A stretch of 64,000 nt of DNA from Deltaproteobacteria bacterium (GTDB lineage: Bacteria > Myxococcota_A > Polyangia > Nannocystales > Nannocystaceae): NCBI GenBank assembly GCA_016709225.1, contig JADJEE010000002.1, positions 1,302,001 through 1,366,000 on the forward strand, in the 5' to 3' direction. The notes under the pieces are model-generated. The model made no database searches. It was given only the letters and a program-made list of their open reading frames with translations, and had not been told where the DNA came from. This document shows, one piece after another, positions 25,947 to 37,919 of the stretch (the stretch's first letter is position 1; every line of letters starts with the position of its first letter). The position numbers and the translations under genes are program-made.

Positions 25947-27020
25947 ATGCGCCTGGTCAACACCACCCGCCTGACCGCCAAGCTGGTGCTGTCGCGCAGC
26001 CCCGAGCCCGGCGGACACACCACGCGCATGGGCACGCTCGTGGCCAAGGCCACCTTCGCACTCGCCGGCGAGCGTCCCGATCTCGAGGTCGCCAACGCCA
26101 AGCCGGTGCTCGACGCCGACGAGCCGAGCGAGCTCGGCGAGCTACCCTGCGATGTGCTGCCGCGGCAGCTGCCGTGCTTCGAGGTGCTGGTGCTGGGCCA
26201 CGCGTGCACCACCGGCGGGCCGCAGGCCGCGTGCGACGTCGAGCTCGCGGTCGACGGCGTGAGCCGACGCGTCCGCGTCACCGGCGATCGACGGTGGTTG
26301 CCGAGCGCCGACGGCCACATCGCCGGTGCGCCGCAACCATTCGCACGCATGCCGATGACGTGGTCGCGCGCGTTCGGTGGCCACGCGCGCGTGCACGTCG
26401 ACCGCGACGCCGTCGTCGAGGTCGCGGATCCCGTCAACCGTCACGGCCGCGGCTTCGATCCCGAGCCGCACGCGCGTGCGTTGTGCAAGTGGTTACGGGC
26501 GCCCGATGGCTTTCCTGTGATCGAAGACGCCGCCGCGCTGCCCAACCTCGTCGCCGCGGGCGTCGATCTGCGCACGCGTACGCAGGTGGTCGACGCGACC
26601 TGCTGGGCCACGGTGCCGCGCGACTGTGGCCTGGCCCTGCAGCCGCCGCAGGGCTGGCCCACCGCCGACAGCCCCGAGGCCGCCGCACGCCTGCAGCAGG
26701 ATCGCGTGGCCCTGCGCGCGCACCCGGACTGGATCCTACCGCTGCCGGCGAGACCGCCGCGCGTGCGGCTGTCGGGCATGCGCCCCGACGGCGAGGTGCT
26801 CGCGTTCACGGTGCCGCAGCTGGCGGTGAGCGCCGACGGCAACTTCGGCGGCACTGCGGTACGCCTGCGACTGCGACCGGAGACGCTGCTGCTGTTGCCG
26901 GACGAGCGGCTCGGCGTGTTGGTCTTCCGCGCCAGCTTCCACGTTGCGGCCGTGCACACCAAGGGTCGCGCGCTGCGACTGCGTGTCGACGAGGGTTGGT
27001 TCGGCGCATCGGCGCCGTGA
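25947..27020 (+). CDS. DUF2169-family T6SS accessory protein (first copy)
   Basis: 357 aa, beta-rich. FARMPMTWSRAFGG and the following NRHGRGFDPEP are characteristic of DUF2169 proteins, which are encoded beside PAAR and VgrG genes and are thought to be adaptor or chaperone proteins for loading T6SS effectors. No signal peptide, so cytoplasmic. It lies 21 nt after the DUF6484 gene and 10 nt before the PAAR-like gene. A second, diverged DUF2169 gene follows two genes later. Confidence 0.82.
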   Translation: MRLVNTTRLTAKLVLSRSPEPGGHTTRMGTLVAKATFALAGERPDLEVANAKPVLDADEPSELGELPCDVLPRQLPCFEVLVLGHACTTGGPQAACDVELAVDGVSRRVRVTGDRRWLPSADGHIAGAPQPFARMPMTWSRAFGGHARVHVDRDAVVEVADPVNRHGRGFDPEPHARALCKWLRAPDGFPVIEDAAALPNLVAAGVDLRTRTQVVDATCWATVPRDCGLALQPPQGWPTADSPEAAARLQQDRVALRAHPDWILPLPARPPRVRLSGMRPDGEVLAFTVPQLAVSADGNFGGTAVRLRLRPETLLLLPDERLGVLVFRASFHVAAVHTKGRALRLRVDEGWFGASAP

Positions 27021-27030
27021 GGGAGTCGAG

Positions 27031-27960
27031 ATGTCGTTCTACGTCCTCAACGCCACCGACATCGCCTGGCCCATGGTCATCTCGATGACCGTGCACGAGA
27101 CGCTGCTGGCGGGTCCCGCCACGCCGACCCTCGAGGCGCCTGCGCCGATGTTCTGGCCGCCTGGCTTCGCGCTCGGCTGCAACAAGATGACGACCCGTGT
27201 CGTGCACCGCAAGAAGACGCTGGCGCAGCAAGGCCACGACATCGGCGTAGCCCTGCCCCACGTGAGCGTGCCGCCCGATCCCCTCAACGTGGTCGCGACC
27301 GCGCTATCGGGCCGCAAGGTGAACTTCGGCTCGACCAAGGTGCTGCTCGAGAAGCAGCCCGCCGGCGCGGGCATGTTGACCGCGTGGCCGCCGACGCCGA
27401 TGACCGCGTGCTCGGTGCCATTCGGGCTGCCGACCGGCTGCGCACCGTTTGCTCGCCTCAACACCGTCGTGTTCGGGATGTCGCAGTCCGACTACGTGCT
27501 CGGCTGGGCCGAGATCGCCACCACCATCGTGGTGGGCATGGTCGCGGGCGCGGCGGGCAAGGCGGTCGAGGCGGAGTTCGGCAAGCTCGGCGGCTACCTC
27601 GTCGAGGGCGCGACAAAGGCTGCGCTGACCTACGCCGCCGGCTACGTGCGCTCGAAGCTGGTCTCGGGGCCGCAGAGCTACGGCGGCACCATGGAGTACC
27701 TCGGGCCCTACGTCACGGTGTCCTACGGCGTGCAGCGCGATGCCCAGGGCCAGGAGACGCGCACCGCCGAGGCCCGCGTCGGCGGCGTCGCGGGCTCGGT
27801 GAAGCGCGGGCCCGAGGGCGACACGACGGCGTCGCTCACCCATGTCGAGCAGGGCCCCGGCCGCGTCGCCGTGGTCGACGACCAGGGCCAGCGCACCGAG
27901 CTGGGCACCGGCTGGCGCGACTGGGGCGAGCCCATCGGGCCCGCGGAGCCGACGACATGA
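27031..27960 (+). CDS. PAAR-like (DUF4150-type) protein with hydrophobic segment, candidate T6SS cargo or spike tip
   Basis: 309 aa. The N-terminal 150 residues contain paired Cys/His and Gly/Pro-rich turns (PGFALGCNKMTTRVVH, PMTACSVPFGLPTGCAPF) resembling PAAR-like spike proteins. A hydrophobic, Gly/Ala-rich helix (EIATTIVVGMVAGAAGKAVEAEF) follows, and the C-terminal region is hydrophilic. Family assignment is tentative; placement between two DUF2169 genes supports a T6SS spike-associated role. The start at 27031 follows a GGGAG ribosome-binding sequence. The stop overlaps the next start as ATGA. Confidence 0.7.
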   Translation: MSFYVLNATDIAWPMVISMTVHETLLAGPATPTLEAPAPMFWPPGFALGCNKMTTRVVHRKKTLAQQGHDIGVALPHVSVPPDPLNVVATALSGRKVNFGSTKVLLEKQPAGAGMLTAWPPTPMTACSVPFGLPTGCAPFARLNTVVFGMSQSDYVLGWAEIATTIVVGMVAGAAGKAVEAEFGKLGGYLVEGATKAALTYAAGYVRSKLVSGPQSYGGTMEYLGPYVTVSYGVQRDAQGQETRTAEARVGGVAGSVKRGPEGDTTASLTHVEQGPGRVAVVDDQGQRTELGTGWRDWGEPIGPAEPTT

Positions 27961-29123
27961 CGCGCACGTCCGCCCGCGAGACCTACGACGCGACCGTGGG
28001 CCTGCTGCCGCGGGGGCAGGCGCCGCAGCTGATCTTCGCGATCGTGAAGATCACGATCGACCTCGGCACCGGCCGACGCACCACCGCGCAGCCGCTGCTG
28101 CACGACGTGTGGGATCCCGCGACGCCGGCTCGACTCGCGCCCGGCAGCGACTACTGGATCGACAAGCCCGCGTGCGACGTCACCGTCGTCGGCGACGCGA
28201 TCGCGCCGGCGCCCGTGCGCGAGTCGGCGGTGGGCGTTCGCGTGGGCAACCGCGAGCTCGCCGTGCGCGTGCTCGGGCCGCGGGTGGTCGAGCACACCGC
28301 CGGCCGCGTCGGGTTCAGCGAGCCGGAGCACTTCGAGCGCATGCCGGTGACGTGGGCCCACGCCTACGGTGGCGCCGACCTGCGCGTGCCGGTGCCACCC
28401 GCAGAGACCCTCGCGGCGCAGCTCGAGCGCGCCGCCGATCATCCCGGCGTGTACCCGCGCAATCCCATGGGTAGGGGCTACGTGGTGGGCTCGATCCCCG
28501 CGGGCCTGCAGCTGCCCAACCTCGAGGATCCCGCGCGACCGCTGACGCCGGAGCTCATCGCCGCGGCAAGCCCGGAGCAGTGGTATCTGCGCCCGCCGCC
28601 GGTGTGCTTCGAGCTGGTGCCGCCGTTCGTGTTCCCGCGCTGTCTGCACTTCGGCGTCGACGCGTGGTACCCCGCGCCCGACGACGAGCGCCTGGCGGAG
28701 GTGCGCAGCGGCGCGCTGCCCCGGGGGTTCCGTGGTGCCGGCCTGCCCGAGCTCGCGCGACAGGAGGCCGCGGCCGGGCTGGCCTTCCCAGAGCTGCCCG
28801 CGGGCACGCCGTTCGCGGTCGCGGGCATGTCGGCCGACGCGCGCACGCTGACGTGCGCGATGCCAGCTGCGCCCCACGTGGAAATTGCGCTCGAGGGTCG
28901 TCGCGAACAGCTGCTCGCGCGACCGCAGCTGGTGGTGCTGCGACCCAACGAGAACCTCGCGACCTTCACCTTTGCCGCCGTCACCACGCACATGCACCGC
29001 CGCTTCATCCCCGGCATCCACCGCACGATCCCACTGACGGTGTCGGTCGACGGTGACGCGCCGATCGACCATGCGCCGCCACCGGTGCCGGCCGGCGGCG
29101 TGACGCCACCGCGTCCGGCTTGA
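27957..29123 (+). CDS. DUF2169-family T6SS accessory protein (second copy)
   Basis: 388 aa. FERMPVTWAHAYGGADLR matches the central DUF2169 motif of the copy at 25947-27020 (FARMPMTWSRAFGG), and YPRNPMGRGYV corresponds to its NRHGRGF. A C-terminal extension contains HMHRRFIPGIHRT and a Pro-rich tail. Translationally coupled to the PAAR-like gene by a 4-nt overlap. Presumed cytoplasmic adaptor for T6SS cargo loading (inference from the family). Its TGA stop lies inside the -10 element of the next gene. Confidence 0.82.
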   Translation: MTRTSARETYDATVGLLPRGQAPQLIFAIVKITIDLGTGRRTTAQPLLHDVWDPATPARLAPGSDYWIDKPACDVTVVGDAIAPAPVRESAVGVRVGNRELAVRVLGPRVVEHTAGRVGFSEPEHFERMPVTWAHAYGGADLRVPVPPAETLAAQLERAADHPGVYPRNPMGRGYVVGSIPAGLQLPNLEDPARPLTPELIAAASPEQWYLRPPPVCFELVPPFVFPRCLHFGVDAWYPAPDDERLAEVRSGALPRGFRGAGLPELARQEAAAGLAFPELPAGTPFAVAGMSADARTLTCAMPAAPHVEIALEGRREQLLARPQLVVLRPNENLATFTFAAVTTHMHRRFIPGIHRTIPLTVSVDGDAPIDHAPPPVPAGGVTPPRPA

Positions 29124-29129
29124 TACACT
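29121..29129 (+). promoter_or_regulatory. Extended -10 element TGATACACT upstream of the pseudokinase, containing the previous stop codon
   Basis: Matches TGNTANNNT with its last T 10 nt before the GTG at 29139. The TGA stop of the DUF2169 gene forms its first three bases. Confidence 0.6.
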
Positions 29130-29138
29130 GGAGCCGCC

Positions 29139-30677
29139 GTGCAGGAGCCCGAACGCGGCGCCGTCCTCGGTGCATACACACTGGTCCGCTGCGAGCGCAG
29201 CGACGAGCTCGAGCAGCGCTGGCTCGCGCGCCGCAGCGACTCGGCCACCGCCGCCGTGACCATCCGCCTGCGACGCGCACCATCGGCGCGGGCGTTCGGT
29301 ACCGAGGCCGAGCTCGGCGCCTTCCTCGAGCACCCCAACATCGTGCACGCGCGCGAGCAGATCGACGCCGAGCCGTGGACCGCGCTGGTCTGCGACTGGC
29401 GACCGGGCCTGTGGCTCCCCGAGCTTGCGCCCACGCTCGAGCGGCTGCGCCAAGCGTCGGAGCCCGAGTTCGTCACGGTCGTCGTGCACATCGCCGAGGG
29501 CTTGTTGGCCGCGCTCGCCCACGCCCACGCGCAGCTCGACGCCGGTGAACAAGCCGGCATCGTCCATGGCGCCGTGCAGCCCAGCGCGGTGTGGATCGAT
29601 CGCAGCGGCGCGGTCGCGCTGGCCGGGTTCGGCGCGCCGCTGGGCGACGATGATCCCAGCCGCCTGCTCGATCGCGAGATCGGCCAGCTGCGCTACGCCG
29701 CACCGGAGCGGGTCGGCACGAGGGCGCGCACGCCCGCCGCCGACGTCTACGGCGTCGGTGCGATCCTCCACAGCCTGCTCGACGGTCGGCCGTACCGCGC
29801 CGATCAAGCCGACGCGCGCGCGGTCTACCAGGCGCTGCTCGCCGGCACCGTGCCCGAGCTGTCACGACCGGTGCCGCCGCAGCTCGAGGCGCTGCGCATC
29901 GCACTGCTCACGCGCGTGCCGGCCCAGCGCCCGCGCAACCCGGCCGCGATCGCAGCCCTGCTGCGCGGCTGGACCCGCACTGGCGATCCGGTCGCGCGTC
30001 TGGCCGCGCTCGTGACCGATCTGCTGCGCGAGCAGGCCGCGGCCAGCGATCGCGAGAGCGAGCTCGGAGGGCCACCCTTGCTCGACGCACCGGTCGCCAT
30101 CCCCGGGCCGCAGGTGCCGATGCACGCGCCGCCTCCACCCTCGCTGCCGCCGCCACCCTCGCTGCCGCCGCCACCGATGCAGGTTCCGCCGCGGATGCCG
30201 AGCGCGCGGCCGCCCGCGGTCGCGGACGCGGAGCACACGATCGCGATCGACGACGGCGTGCTGGCGCAGATGCGTCGTGAGAGCAGCTCGCCGATGGTCG
30301 CGGCCCCGCCGGGCATGGTGGTGCCAGCGGCCGCGCCTCAGCCCCGCGCTGCACCTGCGGCGCAGGGGCCGAGTCCGGTGCCGTATCCATCGCAGGTCCC
30401 GCCCGCGCGTCCCCCGAGCGCCGCGATGCCGATCGGCGCGCCGCCCCAGGTGCCGGTGTTCGGCTCACCCGTCTCGCATCCGCAGGCCGCACGGACGACG
30501 AACCCACGTGCCGCGTCGGTGCACGCCGTGCCCACGGTCGCGCCCGACGAAGAGGCTACGTTCACGCACACGCTCGAGCGCACCCGCGAGAAGCGTCGCT
30601 TCCTCGGGCTCATCATCGCCGCGGCCGCGATCGCGATCGCCGTCGGCGTGGCGGTCGGGCTGGCCATCGCGAGCTGA
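29139..30677 (+). CDS. Membrane-anchored Ser/Thr pseudokinase
   Basis: 512 aa from a GTG. The N-terminal ~270 residues have a protein-kinase fold pattern, but the catalytic residues are missing: the VAIK lysine position reads AVTIRL, HRDxKxxN reads VHGAVQPSAVW, and DFG reads AGFGAP. It is therefore probably a pseudokinase that binds rather than phosphorylates. A long Pro-rich, disordered region (about 310-470) leads to one C-terminal transmembrane helix (FLGLIIAAAAIAIAVGVAVGLAIA). It follows the T6SS accessory genes on the same strand, where kinase-like proteins such as PpkA often serve regulatory roles. It may have its own promoter. Confidence 0.82.
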   Translation: MQEPERGAVLGAYTLVRCERSDELEQRWLARRSDSATAAVTIRLRRAPSARAFGTEAELGAFLEHPNIVHAREQIDAEPWTALVCDWRPGLWLPELAPTLERLRQASEPEFVTVVVHIAEGLLAALAHAHAQLDAGEQAGIVHGAVQPSAVWIDRSGAVALAGFGAPLGDDDPSRLLDREIGQLRYAAPERVGTRARTPAADVYGVGAILHSLLDGRPYRADQADARAVYQALLAGTVPELSRPVPPQLEALRIALLTRVPAQRPRNPAAIAALLRGWTRTGDPVARLAALVTDLLREQAAASDRESELGGPPLLDAPVAIPGPQVPMHAPPPPSLPPPPSLPPPPMQVPPRMPSARPPAVADAEHTIAIDDGVLAQMRRESSSPMVAAPPGMVVPAAAPQPRAAPAAQGPSPVPYPSQVPPARPPSAAMPIGAPPQVPVFGSPVSHPQAARTTNPRAASVHAVPTVAPDEEATFTHTLERTREKRRFLGLIIAAAAIAIAVGVAVGLAIAS

Positions 30678-30703
30678 GCTCGTTTGCCCGCGCGGACGCG
30701 GCG

Positions 30704-31264
30704 TCAGCCGGCGAGCAGCGACCACACCCACGCCACCAGCACGAACGGCGCCGCGACCCCGATCGCAATCATGGTGCCCGCGGCCGCGAGCGCGAGATAG
30801 TCACCGGCGCGCGCGCGGGGCTCGAGCTCGTGCTGGTGCCGCTCGAGCAGCGCGAGGTTGCGGGTGTTCGAGCGCCACAACAGGTCGAAGAGATCGCCGG
30901 CCACCGGGATCACGCCGAGCAACGTGTCGATGCCGATGTTGAGCAGCATCCGCGCGATCACGACCCGCGGCACGCCACGTCGTACGGCGGCCGCCACCAC
31001 CGTGAAGGCGACGCCTCCGGTGACGAGATCGCCGAGGCCCGGCACCAGCGCGCCGAGGATCGCGTCGAGCCCGATGCCAAAGCGGGTTCCCGGCACGCGG
31101 ACGAGGTCGTCGAGCCAGCGCACGACGTGGCCGACGCGCTCGACCTCGGCGGTGCGCACCAGGTGCTGCTCGGCCATCTGCTCGGCCTCGACGACGGGGT
31201 CCTGGGACGACCAGGGCTGCACGGACGTGGTGGCGGCGGACACGGGTGGCCACAACCTGCGCAC
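30704..31264 (-). CDS. DUF4112 membrane protein
   Basis: Up to 186 aa; GTG codons at 31264 and 31243 are alternative starts. WLDDLVRVPGTRFGIGLDAILGALVPGLGD is the DUF4112 signature, followed by a second hydrophobic stretch (LLGVIPVAGDLFDLLW) and a C-terminal transmembrane helix. Inner-membrane protein of unknown function. It is convergent with the pseudokinase gene (26-nt gap). Confidence 0.82.
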   Translation of the reverse strand: MRRLWPPVSAATTSVQPWSSQDPVVEAEQMAEQHLVRTAEVERVGHVVRWLDDLVRVPGTRFGIGLDAILGALVPGLGDLVTGGVAFTVVAAAVRRGVPRVVIARMLLNIGIDTLLGVIPVAGDLFDLLWRSNTRNLALLERHQHELEPRARAGDYLALAAAGTMIAIGVAAPFVLVAWVWSLLAG

Positions 31265-31304
31265 GGACGCCGGCGTTGCAACCCATCCACGGAGTTTTCA
31301 CGCG

Positions 31305-32615
31305 CTACTGCGCCAGCAAGACCGTCACCGAGCCCGCCGCGAAGGTCGCCGCAACCAGGTCGTCGTCGCCGTCGCCGTCGAGATCGCCGGCCAGCAGCCG
31401 CACGGCGGGCGCATCGAGGTCGTGGCTGCCGGTGGACACGATCGCCGAGGTGGTGTCGATGCGCAGGGTCGAGAGCGTGGGCAGGTCCTCGAGCACGACG
31501 CCGATGGCGTCGGCGTGGCCGCCGATCGCGGCGTCGAACGGCGCCGACGGCAGATCGAACGCCGCCTGCGCGACGTAGGCGCCATCGATGCGCAGCAACG
31601 GTTGCAGCGCATGATCGGCGCGGCTGGTCACGAGCAGCTCGTCGGTGCCGCTGGCATCGAAGTCGGCGGCATCGATCGAGAACGGCGCCACGCTCTCCGA
31701 CAGCACCTCGAGCGGCGACCAGCCGGGGCCAGCGACGCTGCGCACCACCCCCAGCGCGCCGTCGTCGACCAGCACCACGTCGACGGCAGCGCTGCCGTCG
31801 ACCTGCGCGAGCTCGAGTCCCGCGGGCTCGAACCCCGGCGGCGTCGCCAAGGTCGTGCTGCTGATCGGCCACGGCGTCGCGTCGTCGGTCGCGAGCGCGA
31901 GGTGTAGCTGCACGCCGTCACCGCCCGCGTCCACGGTGAGCATCACGAGGTCGTCACGGTCGTCGCCGTCGAAATCCGCGAAGCGACTCGATCGCAGCGC
32001 GCCCGAGGTCCAACTCGCGATGACATCGGCCGGTGAGAAGGTGCCGTCACCATTGCCGCGCGCGAACACGCCCTGCGCGTCGCAGGTGCCATAGAAGAGG
32101 TCGTCGATGCCGTCGTCGTCGATCGCTCCGACCACCGGGAACGCGCTGCAGGCCGGCACCGTGGCGTCGATCGGATCGCCGAAGCCACCGGCACCGTCGC
32201 CCTGCAGCGTCGCCGCCGCAACCACGCCGGCCTGGGTTCCGGTCACCAACAGATCGAGCACGCCGTCACCGTCGAAGTCCCCGAGCGCGAGCGCGAGCGG
32301 ATCGAAGTCGATCGCCAGCGCGTGGGCCTGCGGCGGACCGAACGGGTCGAGCTCGCCGCCGCTGGACGAGCCCTCGGCGCCCGAGCTGCCGGAGGAGCTG
32401 TCGGGGTCCACGGTGGTTGCGGTCGCCGTCGTGGTCGGCCCCGAGGTGGTCGAGGCGCTGCCGGAGGGCCCGCTCGCGTCGGCGGACGCAAACGTGGTCT
32501 CGCCGCCGTCGCTCGAGCTGCCGTCGCCGGTGCCGGTGCCGACGTCGTCGCCGCACGCGGGCGCGACCACGCACCACAGCACCACCACCCGCGCCCATCC
32601 TCGCTGTCCAACCAT
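31305..32615 (-). CDS. FG-GAP/VCBS-repeat lipoprotein
   Basis: 436 aa from MVGQRGWARVV. The lipoprotein signal ends at APACGDD, a Thr/Ser/Gly linker follows, and the rest is built of FG-GAP-type units with Asp-rich calcium-binding loops (GDFDGDGVLDLLV, FADFDGDDRDDLVML, GDLDGDGDDDLVAAT), forming a predicted beta-propeller. Exported and lipid-anchored; probably surface-exposed with structural or adhesive function, as for other FG-GAP proteins. In-frame codons extend upstream but the lipobox position supports this start. Confidence 0.87.
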   Translation of the reverse strand: MVGQRGWARVVVLWCVVAPACGDDVGTGTGDGSSSDGGETTFASADASGPSGSASTTSGPTTTATATTVDPDSSSGSSGAEGSSSGGELDPFGPPQAHALAIDFDPLALALGDFDGDGVLDLLVTGTQAGVVAAATLQGDGAGGFGDPIDATVPACSAFPVVGAIDDDGIDDLFYGTCDAQGVFARGNGDGTFSPADVIASWTSGALRSSRFADFDGDDRDDLVMLTVDAGGDGVQLHLALATDDATPWPISSTTLATPPGFEPAGLELAQVDGSAAVDVVLVDDGALGVVRSVAGPGWSPLEVLSESVAPFSIDAADFDASGTDELLVTSRADHALQPLLRIDGAYVAQAAFDLPSAPFDAAIGGHADAIGVVLEDLPTLSTLRIDTTSAIVSTGSHDLDAPAVRLLAGDLDGDGDDDLVAATFAAGSVTVLLAQ

Positions 32616-32842
32616 GGGTTCCAAGGTGCCCGCCGTCGCGGGCGACCGCAAGGGTCGAGCGCGCGCCGCCGGCGGAGCGCGGACGCACATCGGGCCGACG
32701 TCGAACGAGACCGCCGCGCGACCGATCACGGAATCGCGGTGCGCCGTCCATCGCTGCACCACCGCGAGCGCGCGCGTCGACCATCGCGCTCAGTTCGGGG
32801 TGACCCGTGCTGGAACCCCTCGCGAGCCGGGGGCGGCGCCCG

Positions 32843-32851
32843 TGCTACGCT
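32843..32851 (+). promoter_or_regulatory. Extended -10 element TGCTACGCT upstream of the O-antigen ligase-like gene
   Basis: Matches TGNTANNNT, 28 nt before the ATG at 32879, leaving a short leader. Confidence 0.45.
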
Positions 32852-32878
32852 GACCGACGGGTCGTAGCTCCCTAAAAG

Positions 32879-34056
32879 ATGGCGCGGATGATCACCACGG
32901 CGGCGACCGTGCTGGGCCTGCTGCTCACGCTCGCGTTGCCCATCTACCCCGACGGCATCACGCCGCTCATCGCCGGCTTCCTCGCGCTGTGCGGCATCGC
33001 GGGGCTGTTCGGTTTCGCCGACCGCAAGGCCCGCTACGAGCTGGCGATCATGGCGCCGTGGGGCGCCGCGCTCGTCATCGGCGTGCTCGTGGGCAGCATG
33101 CACAACGGCGAGTCGCAGCAGGCGATCGAGGACGCGCTGCCCTACCTGCTGTTCATCATCGGGTTGATCGGCGGCCGTGGTACCGGCCGTAGCGCGCGTC
33201 GGGTGTTACAGGCCGGGCTGTGGGTGTGCGTGATCGACAGCATCGTCTCGATCGCGCTGATGGACTCGTTCGCCGCCGGCGTGCGCTCGACCTTCAACTA
33301 CTACAAGATCACCGCCGGCCTGCCGCTGGTGGGGCTCTACCTCGCGGCGGTGCTGCGCGACACGGCACCGCCGTCGCGCAGCGCTCGCAGCAAGTGGGTG
33401 CTGCACGCCGCGGTCGCGGTGGTGATGATCGTCGGCATCGTGTTGTCGGTGACGCGCGGCATGCTGATCGGCTGGATTCTCGGCGTGGTGGTCGCGGCCT
33501 ACGTCCGCAAGCCCTCGCAAGCGCTGATGGGCCTGACCGTGTTGCTGGTCGCGCTGGTGGTGTGGTCGTCGGCGTTCGCCGAGCTGGGCAACGAGTACCT
33601 GCGCTTCGGGCAGGGCTCGACCATCGAGGGCCGCTTCCGCGAGGTCGAGGCCGCGTGGGCGGGGTTCGTGGCCGCGCCGTTCTTCGGGCAGGGTCTGGGC
33701 GCGATGGTCGACGTCGATGGCTTCCACAAGGCCTTCGTGCACAACCTCGCGGCCTACCAGCTGTGGAAGTTCGGCATCCTCGGGACCATGCTGCTGCTGG
33801 TGCCGCTCCTGGCGCTCGCGCGGGAGCTCGGCGGCGCATCGCGCAAGCTGCGGGCACATGCGCTCGGTGGCGCGGTCGCGGTGCTGGCCTACCTGGTCAC
33901 GTGTGCCGCCTACAAGACCTACTACCTGGTATGGATCCTGGGCGCAGTGGTCGGCGCCAGCCTGAGCTTCTTCGAGCACCATCGCGCAAAGGGCAACGTG
34001 CGCGCGGTCGGTCGTGCCAGCGCCGCCAACAGTGAGCGACTCGCCGGCCAACGTCG

Positions 34057-34060
<4 letters not shown>
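32879..34060 (+). CDS. O-antigen ligase/polymerase-like membrane protein
   Basis: 393 aa with about ten transmembrane segments. The order of features matches the O-antigen ligase (Wzy_C) family: a TRGMLIGWILG motif after a hydrophobic helix, then a large periplasmic loop with R and E residues (IEGRFREVEAAWAGFVAAPFFGQGLGAM), then HNLAAYQLWKFGILG. Members ligate or polymerise undecaprenol-linked glycans. The donor here is unknown. The stop overlaps the start of the GH63-like gene (ATGA), which implies coupled expression. Confidence 0.82.
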
Positions 34061-36699
<2,639 letters not shown>

Positions 36700-36791
36700 C
36701 CGGGCCGGCCGCGAGCGCCCGCCGTGGCGCCGCGACGTGGTTTTTGCCGCGGCGGCTTCACGGATCGGCACGCGGGCGGGAACCTGTCGGC

Positions 36792-37889
36792 ATGTCCCGG
36801 CGCAACGCCCTGGCCCTCGGTCTCGCGCTCCTGCTCGCAGCGCCGGTCCCGAGCGCGGCGGCGGCCCCCGAAGACGCCACCGCGACGGCCGCCGAAGACG
36901 CCACCGCGGCGGCCCCCGAGGCCACGACTGGCACCTGGCTGCGCCTGCGGGGCGACGACGACGACCTGCGCGAGCGCATGGACGCCGCGCTGCACGACGA
37001 AGCCCGCGCGCGCGGGCTGGTCGAAGGCGAGTCAGCACTGCAGATCGACGAGGTCGAGTGCGAACTCGCCGACACCGCGTGCCTGACCGCCGTGGGTCGG
37101 CGGCTGCGCACACAGTCCCTGCTGTTCGGCGCGCTGTCGAGCGACGACATCCGGCAGCTGCGACTCGCCCGCCTCGACGTCGTGACCGGCACGCTGGTGC
37201 GCGAGTACCAACAGCCGCTCGCGTCCGACCAGCTCGCGGGCGAGGGCTTCGTCCGCGTCGTGGCGGATGCCATCACCGCGCTGGCGGTCGAAGGCGATCC
37301 CGCGTGGGCACCGCAAGCCTCGCCGTCGCCCGTGCTTGCTGCGCCCGCACCACCGCCGCCACCGGCACCCGAGGTCGCGAGCGATGCCCCGCCGGACGCT
37401 GCGCCCGGACGCCTGCGCTGGGGACTCGCCGTCCGTACGCCGCGGTGGCAGTGGGCCGGCTTCGGTACCGGGATCGCAATCGCGACCCTCGGCCTGGTCT
37501 CCGGCGCCGTCGCCTCGGCACAGCTGCGCACGTCGCTGCCCGAGAAGCTGGCCAAAGCAGTGCAGGACAGCCTCACCGACGCCAAGGCCACGAACGACAT
37601 CCCGCCATCGACGCCCGACTACTGCGTGCTCGCACGGCAGTCGTCAGATGGCGGCAAGACGGTGAAGAACGTGAGGGTCACCAGCCTCTGCAACGACGGC
37701 GAGAGCTTTGAGAAGCTGCAGATCGCAGGCTTCGCCACCTTCGGCGTCGGGCTGGCGACCACCCTGGTGTTCACAGGACTGCTCTACCTGCACCGCGGCA
37801 AGGCACTGCGCCGCGACGCGCGGCGCCCGAGCGTGACCGCGTGGACGACGGGCCGCGCCGGCGGCGTGCTGTGGACCGGCCGCTTCTGA
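36792..37889 (+). CDS. Exported protein with two C-terminal membrane helices, unknown function
   Basis: 365 aa from MSRRNALAL. A Sec signal peptide leads to a periplasmic domain of about 170 residues with two cysteines close together (VECELADTACL), then a Pro/Ala linker. The C-terminal half has a transmembrane segment (FGTGIAIATLGLVSGAVASA), a loop with two cysteines, and a second one (FATFGVGLATTLVFTGLLYL). The plan resembles myxobacterial PEGA or curli-like sensor proteins but no family was confirmed. It is convergent with the ECF sigma gene and may belong functionally with the kinase/sigma pair. Confidence 0.8.
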   Translation: MSRRNALALGLALLLAAPVPSAAAAPEDATATAAEDATAAAPEATTGTWLRLRGDDDDLRERMDAALHDEARARGLVEGESALQIDEVECELADTACLTAVGRRLRTQSLLFGALSSDDIRQLRLARLDVVTGTLVREYQQPLASDQLAGEGFVRVVADAITALAVEGDPAWAPQASPSPVLAAPAPPPPPAPEVASDAPPDAAPGRLRWGLAVRTPRWQWAGFGTGIAIATLGLVSGAVASAQLRTSLPEKLAKAVQDSLTDAKATNDIPPSTPDYCVLARQSSDGGKTVKNVRVTSLCNDGESFEKLQIAGFATFGVGLATTLVFTGLLYLHRGKALRRDARRPSVTAWTTGRAGGVLWTGRF

Positions 37890-37919
37890 CATCGGCGAAC
37901 ACGACGAGACGCCGGTCGA

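Noticed and set aside
29139..30677. Active Ser/Thr kinase in the T6SS accessory operon
   Set aside because: The catalytic Lys, HRD Asp and DFG Asp are all replaced, so only a pseudokinase call is justified.
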